Assembly (NCBI RefSeq): GCF_007827045.1
Contig: NZ_RPFW01000001.1
Span: forward strand, 124,001 to 188,000
From: Trebonia kvetii
GTDB lineage: Bacteria > Actinomycetota > Actinomycetes > Streptosporangiales > Streptosporangiaceae
Direction of reading: 5' to 3'
Length of the DNA stretch: 64,000 nucleotides
Under the pieces are notes generated by a model, which saw only the letters and a program-made list of their open reading frames with translations, made no database searches and was not told the origin of the DNA. A program made the translations under genes and the position numbers. How positions within the stretch are numbered: position 1 is the first letter of the stretch; every line of letters begins with the position of its first letter. Below, piece after piece: positions 42,706-53,484 of the stretch.

Positions 42706-42809
42706 GCGCCCGATGGCACAAATCGCCATCGTATCGGGCGCTCAGCAAGCGCGTATCTCCCGGGGGGACGCCCCCCCGTACCCCCCGATGTGCGGGCGGG
42801 CGCCCGCAC
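42695..42809 (+). repeat. Complete modular intergenic repeat (all three modules)
   Basis: Hairpin GCGCTTGCTGAGCGCCCGAT... with right arm carrying the extra ATCGT (42695-42752), then CTCCCGGGGGGACGCCCCCC and GTACCCCCCGA, then TGTGCGGGCGGGCGCCCGCAC. It follows the SDR stop (42703-42705 lies in the left arm) and precedes the ligase gene. Most complete copy in the window. Confidence 0.75.
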
Positions 42810-42864
42810 GTTGCTTGGCCGGTGCGGGGGGTCATGGCCGTGGCGCGTATGCGAGTCTGTGATC

Positions 42865-43953
42865 ATGGACCTTCCGGTGATGCCCCCGGTGGCGCCGATG
42901 CTCGCCAAGGCGGTGCCGCAGATCCCGTCAGGGGATTACCTCTTCGAGCCCAAGTGGGACGGGTTCCGGTCGATCGTGTTCCGCGACGGCGACGAGGTGG
43001 AGATCGGCTCGCGCAACGAGCGGCCGATGACCAGGTACTTCCCCGAGCTCGTGGACGCCGTGCTCGCCAACCTGCCGGAGCGCTGCGTGATCGACGGCGA
43101 GATCGTGCTGCCGGACTTCGCCGCGGGACGGCTTGACTTCGAGGCACTGCAGCTGCGGCTGCACCCCGCGGCCAGCCGGGTGCGCATGCTCGCCGCGCAG
43201 ACGCCCGCCCACTTCGTCGCATTCGACCTGCTCGCGCTGGGCGCGGACGACTACACAGAGCGCCCGTTCGCCGAGCGTCGCGCGGCGCTCGAGTCCGCAC
43301 TCGGCGCGGCCCGGCCGCCGGTACACCTCACGCCGGTTACCGCGGACAGCTCGGTCGCGGAGCAGTGGTTCACGCAGTTCGAAGGCGCCGGCCTTGACGG
43401 CCTCGTCGCCAAGTCGCCGTCCGGCGTGTACGAGCCGGACAAGCGAGTCATGTTCAAGATCAAGCACGAGCGCACCGCGGACTGCGTTGTCGCGGGCTAC
43501 CGGCCGCACAAGACGGGCGACGACGCGATCGGCTCGCTGCTGCTCGGCCTCTACCAGCCGACGGGCCAGCTCGCCAGCGTCGGCGTGATCGGCGCGTTCC
43601 CGATGGCCACCCGACGCGAGCTACGGGCCGAGCTCGAACCCCTGGTGACGACGTTCGAGGGCCATCCCTGGGACTGGGGCGCGCACGTCGCGGCGGCCGC
43701 CTCCGGCGAGGGTGCCCGCAATCCGCGCGGCTCCGAGTACAGCCGGTGGAACGTGGGCAAGGACCTGTCGTTCGTACCGCTGCGCCCGGAGCGCGTGGTC
43801 GAGGTCCGCTACGACCACATGGAGGGCAGCCGCTTTAGGCACACCGCCCAGTTCGTCCGCTGGCGCCCGGACCGCACGCCTGCCTCGTGCACTTTCGATC
43901 AGCTCGATGAGCCCGTGAGCTACAGCCTGTCGGAAATCCTGGGAAAGAACTAA
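42865..43953 (+). CDS. ligC: ATP-dependent DNA ligase, LigC type
   Basis: 362 aa from ATG 42865. Nucleotidyltransferase motif I EPKWDGFRS with adenylated Lys30; RNERPMTRYFPELV; motif III/IV region FVAFDLLALG and GLDGLVAKSPSG; motif V FKIKHERTADCVV. The C-terminal OB-fold contains HPWDWG and the RPERVVEVRYDHMEG and FRHTAQFVRWRPD motifs. This is the two-domain LigC form, without the LigD nuclease/polymerase parts. A LigD-like polymerase gene follows by 28 nt, so the two probably work in short-gap or NHEJ-like repair; no Ku gene is in the window. Confidence 0.9.
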   Translation: MDLPVMPPVAPMLAKAVPQIPSGDYLFEPKWDGFRSIVFRDGDEVEIGSRNERPMTRYFPELVDAVLANLPERCVIDGEIVLPDFAAGRLDFEALQLRLHPAASRVRMLAAQTPAHFVAFDLLALGADDYTERPFAERRAALESALGAARPPVHLTPVTADSSVAEQWFTQFEGAGLDGLVAKSPSGVYEPDKRVMFKIKHERTADCVVAGYRPHKTGDDAIGSLLLGLYQPTGQLASVGVIGAFPMATRRELRAELEPLVTTFEGHPWDWGAHVAAAASGEGARNPRGSEYSRWNVGKDLSFVPLRPERVVEVRYDHMEGSRFRHTAQFVRWRPDRTPASCTFDQLDEPVSYSLSEILGKN

Positions 43954-43981
43954 GCATTCCGAACGGATGGGGCTAACACTG

Positions 43982-45349
43982 ATGGCGAGTCCGAAGATGG
44001 TGATCGAGGTGGCGGGCCGGGAGGTGGCGGTCTCCAACCCGCAGAAGGTCTACTTTCCGCGCACCGGGCACACCAAGCTGGACCTGGTCCAGTACTACGT
44101 GTCAGTCGCCGACGGGGCGCTGCGCGGCGCGGGCGGCCGGCCGATGGCGCTCAAGCGGTTCGTGAACGGGGCGGAGGAGGAAGCGTTCTTCCAGAAGCGG
44201 GCGCCGTCGTCTCGCCCGTCCTGGATCGAGACCGCTGAACTGCGGTTCCCGTCGGGCCGCACGGCCGACGAGGTGGTGCTGCGGGACGCGGCAGGCCTGG
44301 CCTGGGTGGCCAACCTCGGCTGCATCGACCTCAACCCGCATCCGGTGCTCGCGTCCGACCTCGACCACCCCGACGAGCTGCGGGTCGACCTGGACCCGGT
44401 GCCTGGTGTCGAATGGCCGCAGATCATCGCGGTGGCGCTGTGCGCCCGCGAGGTACTTTCCGACTTCGGCCTCACCGGCTGGGCGAAGACATCGGGGTCG
44501 CGCGGCATACACATCTACGCGCGCATCCGGCCGAACTGGTCGTTCGCCGACGTGCGGCGGTCGGCGGTGGCGGTGGCCCGCGAGATCGAGCGGCGCGTTC
44601 CCGACCTGGCCACCTCCAAGTGGTGGAAGGAGGAGCGGCACGGGGTCTTCGTCGACTACAACCAGAACGCCAAGGACCGCACCGTGGCGTCCGCCTACTC
44701 GGTGCGGCCGCTGCCCGACGCGCGCGTGTCGACGCCGCTGAACTGGGATGAGGTCCCCTCCGTTGACCCGTCCGCATTCACCATCGACACGGTGCCCGCG
44801 CGGTTCGCGCGGATCGGCGACCCGTGGGAGGGCATCGACTCCGCCGTCGGGTCGCTCGACGGACTGCTTGCGCAGGCGGAGCGGGACGAGGCCTCGGGTC
44901 TGCCCGACGCGCCGTGGCCGCCGCACTACGAGAAGCAGGAGGGCGAGGACGCCCGCGTCCAGCCCTCGAAGCGCCGCGCGCCGGTCCGGGCCGGGGGCGG
45001 CGGCGCTTCGGCCGGGTCCGCCGGGTCCGCCGGGTCCGCCGACGAGGTGCCGTCGATCAGCCCGACCGGCCGGCGCAAATCGACGAAGCCGCTCATCGAG
45101 GTCGCCCGCGCCAAGAGCAAGGCCGAGGCCATGGAGGGCCTGGACCGCTGGAAGGCGCGCCACTCGGACGTCTGGCCGCTGCTCGAGCCTGCCGATGTCC
45201 TGGTGGACGCGATGCGCGGCCGGTCGTCCACCTGGACCAGGATCCGGCTCAACCTGGAGCACGTGCCCGAGGAGCAGCGCCCGCCCCAGGAGCCACTCGA
45301 GGTCGACTACGACCCGTGGACCGAATGGGGCGGCGACCCCCGCTCGTAG
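43982..45349 (+). CDS. LigD-like DNA polymerase/primase (PolDom) protein
   Basis: About 455 aa from ATG 43982 (ATG 43967 also open). The AEP/PolDom core occupies about 1-290: [39 protein letters not shown], catalytic acidic motif [22 protein letters not shown] (His motif), [20 protein letters not shown] and PLNWDEV. A Ser/Ala/Gly linker with a GSAGSAGSA repeat follows, then a C-terminal domain of about 100 aa ([20 protein letters not shown]) that is not part of LigD. It adds ribo- or deoxynucleotides at breaks or gaps; partner of the upstream LigC. Confidence 0.87.
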   Translation: MASPKMVIEVAGREVAVSNPQKVYFPRTGHTKLDLVQYYVSVADGALRGAGGRPMALKRFVNGAEEEAFFQKRAPSSRPSWIETAELRFPSGRTADEVVLRDAAGLAWVANLGCIDLNPHPVLASDLDHPDELRVDLDPVPGVEWPQIIAVALCAREVLSDFGLTGWAKTSGSRGIHIYARIRPNWSFADVRRSAVAVAREIERRVPDLATSKWWKEERHGVFVDYNQNAKDRTVASAYSVRPLPDARVSTPLNWDEVPSVDPSAFTIDTVPARFARIGDPWEGIDSAVGSLDGLLAQAERDEASGLPDAPWPPHYEKQEGEDARVQPSKRRAPVRAGGGGASAGSAGSAGSADEVPSISPTGRRKSTKPLIEVARAKSKAEAMEGLDRWKARHSDVWPLLEPADVLVDAMRGRSSTWTRIRLNLEHVPEEQRPPQEPLEVDYDPWTEWGGDPRS

Positions 45350-45422
45350 GCGCGAAACAGGACGTGACAATTCGTCATGCGGGCGTAACGAGCGGAGTTA
45401 CCCGCGGGGTTATCGTGCAGGC

Positions 45423-45725
45423 ATGCTGATTTCCCCGCATGAGCAGGAACGCCTGCTCATTCACGTCGCGGCGGGGCTTGCGCGGGAACGGCGGGCGCGC
45501 GGGCTGCGGCTGAACTACCCGGAGGCGGTCGCGCTCATCACGTCGTACCTGCTGGAGGGCGCGCGCGACGGGCGGACCGTGGTGGAGCTGATGAGCGCCG
45601 GGCGGACGGTGCTCACCAGAGACGACGTGATGGACGGGGTGCCGGAGATGCTGACCGAGGTCCAGGTCGAGGCGACGTTCCCCGACGGGACCAAGCTCGT
45701 CACCGTGCACGAGCCGATCCCGTGA
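45423..45725 (+). CDS. ureA: Urease subunit gamma
   Basis: 100 aa from ATG 45423, the normal length. Motifs: [58 protein letters not shown] and [18 protein letters not shown]. Structural subunit of urease (urea to ammonia and carbamate). First gene of ureABC-F-G-D; its stop overlaps the ureB GTG by 4 nt. Confidence 0.96.
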   Translation: MLISPHEQERLLIHVAAGLARERRARGLRLNYPEAVALITSYLLEGARDGRTVVELMSAGRTVLTRDDVMDGVPEMLTEVQVEATFPDGTKLVTVHEPIP

Positions 45726-46089
45726 GCTCCGCTTACATCATCCCTGGCGAGATCCTGCCGGGCGAGGGCGATGTCACGCTGAACGCGGGACGGCCGGTGC
45801 TGACGCTCGTCGTGGCCAACACCGGCGACCGGCCGGTCCAGGTTGGATCGCACTTTCACTTCGCTCAGGCGAACGCGGCACTGCTGTTCGACAGGGATCT
45901 CGCGTGGGGGCACCGGCTGAACGTGCCGGCCGGCACCGCGGTGCGGTTCGAGCCTGGCGTCGAGCGCGAGGTGTCGCTGGTGCCGCTGGCCGGGCGGCGT
46001 GCGGTGCCAGGGCTGCAGACCGGCGGGCGGCGGTTCGCGGACGGCGGGCAGCGTTCCGGCGATGAGGCGTCCGGCGCGGAGGAGGGCCA

Positions 46090-46093
<4 letters not shown>
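45722..46093 (+). CDS. ureB: Urease subunit beta
   Basis: 123 aa from GTG 45722. Core motifs: [76 protein letters not shown]. The last ~25 residues ([20 protein letters not shown]) are an acidic disordered extension. It overlaps both ureA and ureC by GTGA, so translation of all three is coupled. Confidence 0.95.
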
Positions 46094-47829
<1,736 letters not shown>

Positions 47830-47888
47830 GCCATGTCCGAGCTTCGCCTGCCTCCCGCACGTGTGCCGTCCTGGCCTGGGGCCCGGAA

Positions 47889-47946
47889 GATAGTGGATAG
47901 TTGCCGCCATCCGGGTGTGGAGAACTATCCACTATCTCGCGCTGGC
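47889..47946. repeat. Hairpin between ureC and ureF
   Basis: Perfect 14-nt arms GATAGTGGATAGTT / AACTATCCACTATC with a 30-nt loop, in the 131-nt gap between ureC and ureF. The arms are AT-rich for this genome. It may attenuate transcription of the accessory genes or stabilise the ureABC transcript. Confidence 0.5.
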
Positions 47947-47960
47947 GGCGGGAGCGGGCG

Positions 47961-48740
47961 ATGAGCGTCGCCTCGCTGCTCCTGGGCGACTCACGGTTCC
48001 CGGCTGGCGGGCACGCGCACTCGGGAGGCGTCGAGCCCGCCGTGACGGCGGGCAGCGTGACGAATCTGGTGACCCTTGAGGCGTTCCTGCGCGGACGGCT
48101 GCGCACGGCGGGGCTCGTCTCGGCCGCCATCGCCGCTTTCGCGTGCTCGCGGGCGGGCGCGACGGACGGGGAGTCAGCCGCACCCGTTCGGGATGATGAT
48201 TACTGGGAACTGCTCGACGCGGAGACCAGCGCGCGGACCCCGGCCCCGGCACAACGGGAGGCCTCGCGGCGGCAAGGGCGGGCGCTGCTGCGGGCGGCGC
48301 GGGTTGCCTGGCCGGAGGCGCGGGGGCTCGCGCAGGTCGCCGCCGCCGTGCAGAGCACGCGAGGGGCTGGCGCGGCCGTCGGGAGCAGCGGTAGCCAGCG
48401 GCTGGCCGGGCGGCGGGAGTTCCGGGGCGGCCCGCATCACGCGGTGGTGCTCGGGGCGGCCGCGGCGGCGGCCGGGTGCACGCCTGCCGAGGCGGCGCGG
48501 ATCGCGGCCTACCAGGCGGTGGCCGGGCCGGTCAGCGCCGCGGTGCGGCTGCTCGCCCTGGATCCGATGCGGGCGACCGGGGTGCTCGCGCGGCTCAGTG
48601 CGGACATCGAGTCGATCGCGACCCACGGCGCCGGCTACGCCGGCCTGCCGCCAGCCGACCTGCCCTGCCCGTCCGCGCCGGCCCTTGACCTGCTTGCCCA
48701 AACGCATATCGGAGCGGAGGTGCGGCTCTTTGAGTCCTGA
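47961..48740 (+). CDS. ureF: Urease accessory protein UreF
   Basis: 259 aa from ATG 47961 (GGGAGCGGGCG upstream), somewhat long for UreF. Family motifs: [80 protein letters not shown]. It helps UreG deliver nickel to UreC. Residues near 70-82 ([14 protein letters not shown]) are encoded by a copy of a dispersed 28-bp repeat also seen at 52829, so this loop appears to be an in-frame insertion. Confidence 0.9.
   Translation: MSVASLLLGDSRFPAGGHAHSGGVEPAVTAGSVTNLVTLEAFLRGRLRTAGLVSAAIAAFACSRAGATDGESAAPVRDDDYWELLDAETSARTPAPAQREASRRQGRALLRAARVAWPEARGLAQVAAAVQSTRGAGAAVGSSGSQRLAGRREFRGGPHHAVVLGAAAAAAGCTPAEAARIAAYQAVAGPVSAAVRLLALDPMRATGVLARLSADIESIATHGAGYAGLPPADLPCPSAPALDLLAQTHIGAEVRLFES
48171..48198 (+). 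repeat. 28-bp dispersed repeat inside ureF, copy 2
   Basis: Differs at 2 of 28 positions from the intergenic copy at 52829-52856 and shares its last 19 nt almost fully with 1136-1154. Here it is translated in frame as part of UreF. Confidence 0.6.
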
Positions 48741-49440
48741 CCACGTCCACGGGACGCACGACGACCATGACCGCGAATACGGCCCGCATGACCACAGCAC
48801 CGACGCGCACGCCGCGCCGCCGCGCGCGGGGCGGGCGCTGCGGATCGGGATCGGCGGTCCCGTCGGTTCCGGCAAGACCGCGCTCGTCGCGGCGCTGTGC
48901 CGGGCGCTGCGCGACGACATCGCGCTTGCCGTGGTGACGAACGACATCTACACCACCGAGGACGCGGACTTCCTGCGCCGGGCGGGCGTGCTCGACCTGG
49001 AGCGGATCATTCCGGTGCGGACGGGATGCTGCCCGCACACCGCGATCCGCGACGACATCGCGGCGAACCTGGACGCGGTCGAGGATCTGGAGGCGAGCTT
49101 CTGGCCGCTCGACCTGGTGCTCGTGGAAAGCGGCGGCGACAACCTCACCGCCACGTTCTCGCGGGGGCTGGCAGACCTGCAGATCTTCGTGCTCGACGTG
49201 TCCGGCGGCGACAAGGTGCCGCGCAAGGGCGGTCCAGGCGTCACCTTCTCCGACCTGCTGGTGATCAACAAGACCGACCTGGCGCCGATGGTCGGCGCGT
49301 CGCTCGCCGTGATGTCCCGCGACGCGGACGCGGTGCGCGACGGGCGGCCGGTGATGTTCACGTCGCTGCGCGAAGACCCGCTCGCCGCCGAGGTCGCCGC
49401 GTGGGTGCGGGCCGCCGTCGGCAAGCCCGCCATGCACTAG
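48730..49440 (+). CDS. ureG: Urease accessory GTPase UreG
   Basis: 236 aa from TTG 48730, which overlaps the end of ureF; no ATG or GTG lies in frame before the core. The first 32 residues are His/Asp-rich ([20 protein letters not shown]), a nickel-binding tail, then the GTPase: P-loop [26 protein letters not shown], metal site CCPH in [41 protein letters not shown] and NKTDLAP. It couples GTP hydrolysis to nickel insertion in UreC. The His-rich N-terminus may replace the missing UreE. Confidence 0.92.
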   Translation: MSPDHVHGTHDDHDREYGPHDHSTDAHAAPPRAGRALRIGIGGPVGSGKTALVAALCRALRDDIALAVVTNDIYTTEDADFLRRAGVLDLERIIPVRTGCCPHTAIRDDIAANLDAVEDLEASFWPLDLVLVESGGDNLTATFSRGLADLQIFVLDVSGGDKVPRKGGPGVTFSDLLVINKTDLAPMVGASLAVMSRDADAVRDGRPVMFTSLREDPLAAEVAAWVRAAVGKPAMH

Positions 49441-49456
49441 CCGGAACGGGTGCCAG

Positions 49457-50308
49457 GTGACTCTCTCAGCGACCGCGGCAACCAAGGGGGCGGGGCCGAC
49501 GGACCTGCCCCCGCGGAACCGGGTGACCGCGTCGGCGTCCGTTGAGGCGATCGCCGGACCTGGCGGGGCGACCCGGCTGCCGGTGCTTCGCTCGCAGGCG
49601 CCGCTCGTGCTGCGGCGCACGCCGTCGGCGGTTTACCTGGTTGGCGGGGCGGCCGGGCCGATCGGCGGTGACGAGCTCGACTTGCGCATCGCGGTGGGCG
49701 CCGGCGCCTTCCTGCGGCTGCGGACCGCGGCGGCGTCGATCGCGCTGCCCGGGCTGGACGGGCGCGAGTCGGTGCTGCGGGTATCGGTGACTGTCGCGGC
49801 CGGCGGACGGCTTGAGTACCTGCCCGAGCCTCTCGTGGTCAGCGCGGGGGCGCGGCACGCGACGCTGGTGTCGGCGGCGCTTGCCGAGGGCGCGTCGCTT
49901 GTGCTCCGCGACGAGCTGCTGCTCGGGCGGCATGGCGAGGCGGGCGGGTCCGCGCGGACGGTGCTGCAGGTGACCTATGCGGGGCGGTCGCTCTTGCGGC
50001 AGTCGCTGTCGGTGTCAGGGACCGACCCGGTGGCGCTCGGGCCCGCGATGCTCGCCGGGCACCGAGCGGTCGGGTCGCTGCTGCTCGCGGGCGAGGGTGC
50101 CGATCCTGGCACCGATGTGACCGGCGGCGACGCCGCCGATCGGGCAACGCCGGAACGAGCCGTCATGCGGCTGGCGGGTCCGGGCATTCTGCTGACCGCC
50201 CTGGCCGGCGACGCCGTCACCCTGCGGCGTCGGCTTCGGCCGGGGGCTGTTTCAGGCGGGCGGGGGCCCAGGGCCGTCTTAGGCGGGCAGGGGCCGAGGG
50301 CCGTTTAG
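49457..50308 (+). CDS. ureD: Urease accessory protein UreD
   Basis: 283 aa from GTG 49457. UreD/UreH pattern: LRSQAPLVLRRTPSAVYLVG, GAAGPIGGDELDLRIAVGAG, GRLEYLPEPLVVSAGARHAT, LRDELLLGRHGEAGGSARTV. It is a scaffold with UreF and UreG on apo-urease. The last ~20 codons are a ~27-nt tandem duplication (GGRGPRAVLGGQGPRAV) and probably not functional sequence. Convergent with the SMP-30 gene, whose stop overlaps by 4 nt. Confidence 0.87.
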   Translation: MTLSATAATKGAGPTDLPPRNRVTASASVEAIAGPGGATRLPVLRSQAPLVLRRTPSAVYLVGGAAGPIGGDELDLRIAVGAGAFLRLRTAAASIALPGLDGRESVLRVSVTVAAGGRLEYLPEPLVVSAGARHATLVSAALAEGASLVLRDELLLGRHGEAGGSARTVLQVTYAGRSLLRQSLSVSGTDPVALGPAMLAGHRAVGSLLLAGEGADPGTDVTGGDAADRATPERAVMRLAGPGILLTALAGDAVTLRRRLRPGAVSGGRGPRAVLGGQGPRAV

Positions 50309-51213
50309 GCGGGGAGGGTGGCGTAGGTGGTGGTCGAGGGGAGGCCGGCCGGGCCGGGGTGGAGGCGGAGCAGGCGGCCGGCTAGCGGCTCGGCGGCGCG
50401 TCCTGCCTCGTTCAGGCCCCTGCTCGCGGTGGTGACGTAGAGGTCGCTCATCCCTGGGCCGCCGAAGGCGCAGCTGGTGGGCATGGACACCGGAAGCTCG
50501 AGAACGGCGTCGCGTTCGCCGTCCGACGTGATGCGCAGCAGCGCGCTGCCGCCGTGCATGGCGACCCAGATGTAGCCGTCGGCGTCCACGGTCAGGCCGT
50601 CGGGCACGCCGGGGAAGGCGGACACGTCACAGAAGACGCGGCGCTGGAACGCCTCGCCTGTCGCGGGGTCGTAGTCGAACACGTCCACCCGGCGGGTCGG
50701 CGAGTCGACGTAGTACATCCGCCCGCCGTCCGGCGACCAGCTGATCCCGTTGGAGATCGTCACGCCCTTGACGACCGTGGTCAGCTCGCCGCCCGGGTCG
50801 AGGCGGAGCAGCTCGCCGAGCGGGTCAGTCTCATCGATGTGCATGGAGCCGACCCACACCCGGCCTGCCGGGTCGACCGCGGCGTCGTTGAAGCGCACGC
50901 CCTCCCGTGCGGGCACCTCGCCGATCGTTCGTGACGTCCACTTCTCCCCGCGTTCCGCGGGAAGGTGCAGCACCAGCCTGCTGCCGCCCGCTGTGAGGAT
51001 GCCGCCGCCGAGCGCGGGGAAGGCCGCGGAGACCGCGCCGAGATCGACGGTGAGCGTCTCGCGCGACGGGAAGTAGGTGCGGTGCAGTTCGCCGCGCGGG
51101 ATGTCGACCCAGAGCAGGCAGTCGTCCTCCGGCACCCAGTACGGGCCCTCGCCGAGTTCCGCCACCACGTCGCCGACCGGCTCGACGGCCGCACCCTCAC
51201 GCACGCTCACCAC
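50305..51213 (-). CDS. SMP-30/gluconolactonase family protein
   Basis: 302 aa from GTG 51213 (nearby GTGs at 51210 and 51204). Metal-binding propeller motifs: ELGEGPYW (Glu ligand), RFNDAAVDPAGRVWVGSMH (Asn ligand), SNGISWSPDGGRMYYVDS (Asn ligand) and PDGLTVDADGYIWVAMHGG (Asp ligand). Acts as a lactonase on sugar lactones such as gluconolactone or L-arabinolactone. No signal peptide. It lies downstream of glpK on the same strand, 45 nt after the glpK stop. Confidence 0.9.
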   Translation of the reverse strand: MVSVREGAAVEPVGDVVAELGEGPYWVPEDDCLLWVDIPRGELHRTYFPSRETLTVDLGAVSAAFPALGGGILTAGGSRLVLHLPAERGEKWTSRTIGEVPAREGVRFNDAAVDPAGRVWVGSMHIDETDPLGELLRLDPGGELTTVVKGVTISNGISWSPDGGRMYYVDSPTRRVDVFDYDPATGEAFQRRVFCDVSAFPGVPDGLTVDADGYIWVAMHGGSALLRITSDGERDAVLELPVSMPTSCAFGGPGMSDLYVTTASRGLNEAGRAAEPLAGRLLRLHPGPAGLPSTTTYATLPA

Positions 51214-51258
51214 GACGGATCGCTCCCTCCGCTTCGTCCCGCTGATACCAGGCAGACA

Positions 51259-52788
51259 TTAACCGACGTCTACCCAGTCCAGGGTGCGATCCACCGCCTT
51301 CTTCCAGCCGGCGTAGCCGCCCGCGCGGCGGTCCTCACTCCAGGTGGGCTCCCAGCGGCGCGCCTCACGCCAGTTGGCGCGCAGTTCCGTGGTGTCGCGC
51401 CAGAAGCCGGCCGACAGGCCCGCCGCGTAGGCGGCGCCGAGCGCGGTGGTCTCCGCCACCACAGGCCGGCTCACCGGCACGCCGAGTATGTCCGCCTGAA
51501 GCTGCATGCACAGGTCGTTCGCGGTGACGCCGCCGTCCACCTTGAGCACGTCGAGTGTGACACCGGAGTCGGCGGCCATCGCGTCCACCACGTCTCTTGT
51601 CTGGTAGCAGATCGCCTCCAGGGTGGCCCTGGCCAGGTGCGCGTTGTTGTGGAAGCGGGACAGGCCCACGATCGCGCCGCGGGCGTCGGCCCGCCAGTAG
51701 GGTGCGAACAGGCCGGAGAACGCGGGGACGAAGTAGAGCCCGGCCGTGTCGTCGACTTGCCGAGCCAAGCTCTCGCTCTGCGCCGCGCCGCTGATGATGC
51801 CGAGCTGGTCGCGCAGCCACTGCACCGCGGCGCCGGTGACGGCCACCGAGCCCTCGAGTGCGTAGACGGGGCTCGCGCCGCCGAGCTGGTAGGCGACTGT
51901 CGTCAGCAGTCCGGACGTGGAGGCGAACAGGTCGGTGCCGGTGTTGAGCACCAGGAAGTTGCCGGTGCCGTAGGTGTTCTTCGCCTCTCCTGGCGCGAAG
52001 CAGACCTGGCCCATGGTGGCCGCGTGCTGGTCGCCTAGCACGCCGCCGATCGGAAGCTCGCCGCTGCCCCGGGTGCCCGTGCTCGGCAGGCCGCCGCGCG
52101 CGACGACGCCGTACTGGTGGACCGACGGCCTGATGGCGGGCAGCATCGCCCGCGGCACACCGAAGATCGCGCACAGCTCGTCGTCCCAGTCGAGGGTGCG
52201 CAGGTCCATCAGCATCGTCCTGCTGGCGTTGGTCACGTCCGTGACGTGCGCTCCCCCGGCCGGACCGCCGGTCAGGTTCCACAGCAGCCAGGTGTCGACC
52301 GTGCCGAACAGGGCGTCGCCGCGCTCCGCGTCCGCGCGCAGCTTCTCGTCGTTGTCCAGCAGCCAGCGGAGCTTGCCGCCGGAGAAGTAGGTGGCGGGCG
52401 GCAGGCCCGCCTTGCGCCTGATCACCTCGCCCGCGCCGCTCTTCTCCAGCGCCGAGGCGATCTGATCGGTCCTGGTGTCCTGCCAGACGATCGCGTTGGC
52501 GTACGGCACGCCGGTGCGGCGGTCCCATACGACGGTGGTCTCCCGCTGGTTGGTGATGCCGATCGCGGCGAGGTCGTCCGTGGACAGGCCGGCCCCGTTG
52601 AGCGCGGCCGCGATCACTGTCCTGGTCCGCTCCCAGATCTCCAGCGGATCGTGTTCCACCCAGCCGGCCCGCGGCAGGATCTGCTGATGTTCGAGCTGAT
52701 GCCTGGCGACCTCGTTACCGCCGTGGTCGAAGACCATGAACCGGGTGCTTGTCGTGCCCTGGTCCACGGCACCGACGAAGTCGGCCAC
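51259..52788 (-). CDS. glpK: Glycerol kinase
   Basis: 509 aa from GTG 52788 with GAGGAGG upstream. FGGY-family motifs: [86 protein letters not shown], and the C-terminal FGGY signature [38 protein letters not shown]. It phosphorylates glycerol for use by GlpD, which is encoded at 55.1 kb; a TetR/MFS pair lies between. No glpF is seen. Confidence 0.96.
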   Translation of the reverse strand: MADFVGAVDQGTTSTRFMVFDHGGNEVARHQLEHQQILPRAGWVEHDPLEIWERTRTVIAAALNGAGLSTDDLAAIGITNQRETTVVWDRRTGVPYANAIVWQDTRTDQIASALEKSGAGEVIRRKAGLPPATYFSGGKLRWLLDNDEKLRADAERGDALFGTVDTWLLWNLTGGPAGGAHVTDVTNASRTMLMDLRTLDWDDELCAIFGVPRAMLPAIRPSVHQYGVVARGGLPSTGTRGSGELPIGGVLGDQHAATMGQVCFAPGEAKNTYGTGNFLVLNTGTDLFASTSGLLTTVAYQLGGASPVYALEGSVAVTGAAVQWLRDQLGIISGAAQSESLARQVDDTAGLYFVPAFSGLFAPYWRADARGAIVGLSRFHNNAHLARATLEAICYQTRDVVDAMAADSGVTLDVLKVDGGVTANDLCMQLQADILGVPVSRPVVAETTALGAAYAAGLSAGFWRDTTELRANWREARRWEPTWSEDRRAGGYAGWKKAVDRTLDWVDVG

Positions 52789-52828
52789 TGGGGCCTCCTC
52801 TGCATAGAAGGGTTCATGGGCGGTGGGA

Positions 52829-52856
52829 GAGTCAGCCGCAACCGTTCGGGATCATG
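52829..52856 (+). repeat. 28-bp dispersed repeat, copy 3
   Basis: GAGTCAGCCGCAACCGTTCG then GGATCATG, in the gap between tetR and glpK, reaching the last codons of tetR. See copies at 1136 and 48171. Confidence 0.6.
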
Positions 52857-53415
52857 TTGTTGATTTGACAGGCTCGGCTAGGGAACGAAGTGCCGCCGCG
52901 AGGACCTCGGCGCGGTCGGCCTCGAGCAGCACCCCGCCGCTCAGGTCGAGGGCGGCGATGGTGGCGGCCTTGGCCCCGGCGAGCGCCGCGTTCGCCCTGA
53001 TCAGCGCGGCACGGCTGGGATCGGGACCGGCTAGCGCGGCGACCGTCTGCGCGGTCATCTCGGCGGAAGAGCGCGGGAGCTGGCTGTCGATCATGGCGAG
53101 CGCGGTGGGGTCACGGTCGAAGATGGTGGCGAGCTCGCGGGAGTCGGCGCAGATGTCGATGATCGCGCTGAGCAAGTCCTGCGGGGTGGACTCGCCGGAG
53201 TCGAGTCCGTCAAGCAGCCGGTTGTAGCCGCCGATCGGGCCGGCGAGCAGGCCCACCAGTATCGCCTGCTTGGACGGGAAGTGGTAGTAAAGCGCGGCCG
53301 TGGTGGTGCCGAGCTCGCCCGCGATGTCGGCGATCGTGGTGCCTGTGTAGCCCTTGCGGGCGAACAGCTCGGCGGCGATCTCCAGGATGCGTTGCTTGGT
53401 GTCGACCGGGCTCAC
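52852..53415 (-). CDS. TetR-family transcriptional regulator
   Basis: 187 aa from GTG 53415. The N-terminal helix-turn-helix domain is clear: RILEIAAELFARKGYTGTTI, ADIAGELGTTTAALYYHFPS (HTH, 29-48), KQAILVGLL. The ligand-binding part is Ala/Leu-rich helices. It is divergent from an MFS drug exporter and two matching palindromes lie in the 69-nt gap and at the exporter start, so it most likely represses the exporter and perhaps itself. Ligand unknown. Confidence 0.93.
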   Translation of the reverse strand: MSPVDTKQRILEIAAELFARKGYTGTTIADIAGELGTTTAALYYHFPSKQAILVGLLAGPIGGYNRLLDGLDSGESTPQDLLSAIIDICADSRELATIFDRDPTALAMIDSQLPRSSAEMTAQTVAALAGPDPSRAALIRANAALAGAKAATIAALDLSGGVLLEADRAEVLAAALRSLAEPVKSTT

Positions 53416-53444
53416 ATGCGGCAGTGTACTTCTGTCCCGCGGGT

Positions 53445-53466
53445 ACTTGCTGATTGGTTAGTAAGT
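53445..53466. promoter_or_regulatory. Probable TetR operator O1
   Basis: ACTTGCTGATTGGTTAGTAAGT, an imperfect palindrome of the form ACTTRCT-N8-AGTAAGT. It lies between the tetR and MFS starts, 48 nt (centre to centre) from a better copy. Confidence 0.6.
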
Positions 53467-53484
53467 GGATTAGGGTCGGGAATC

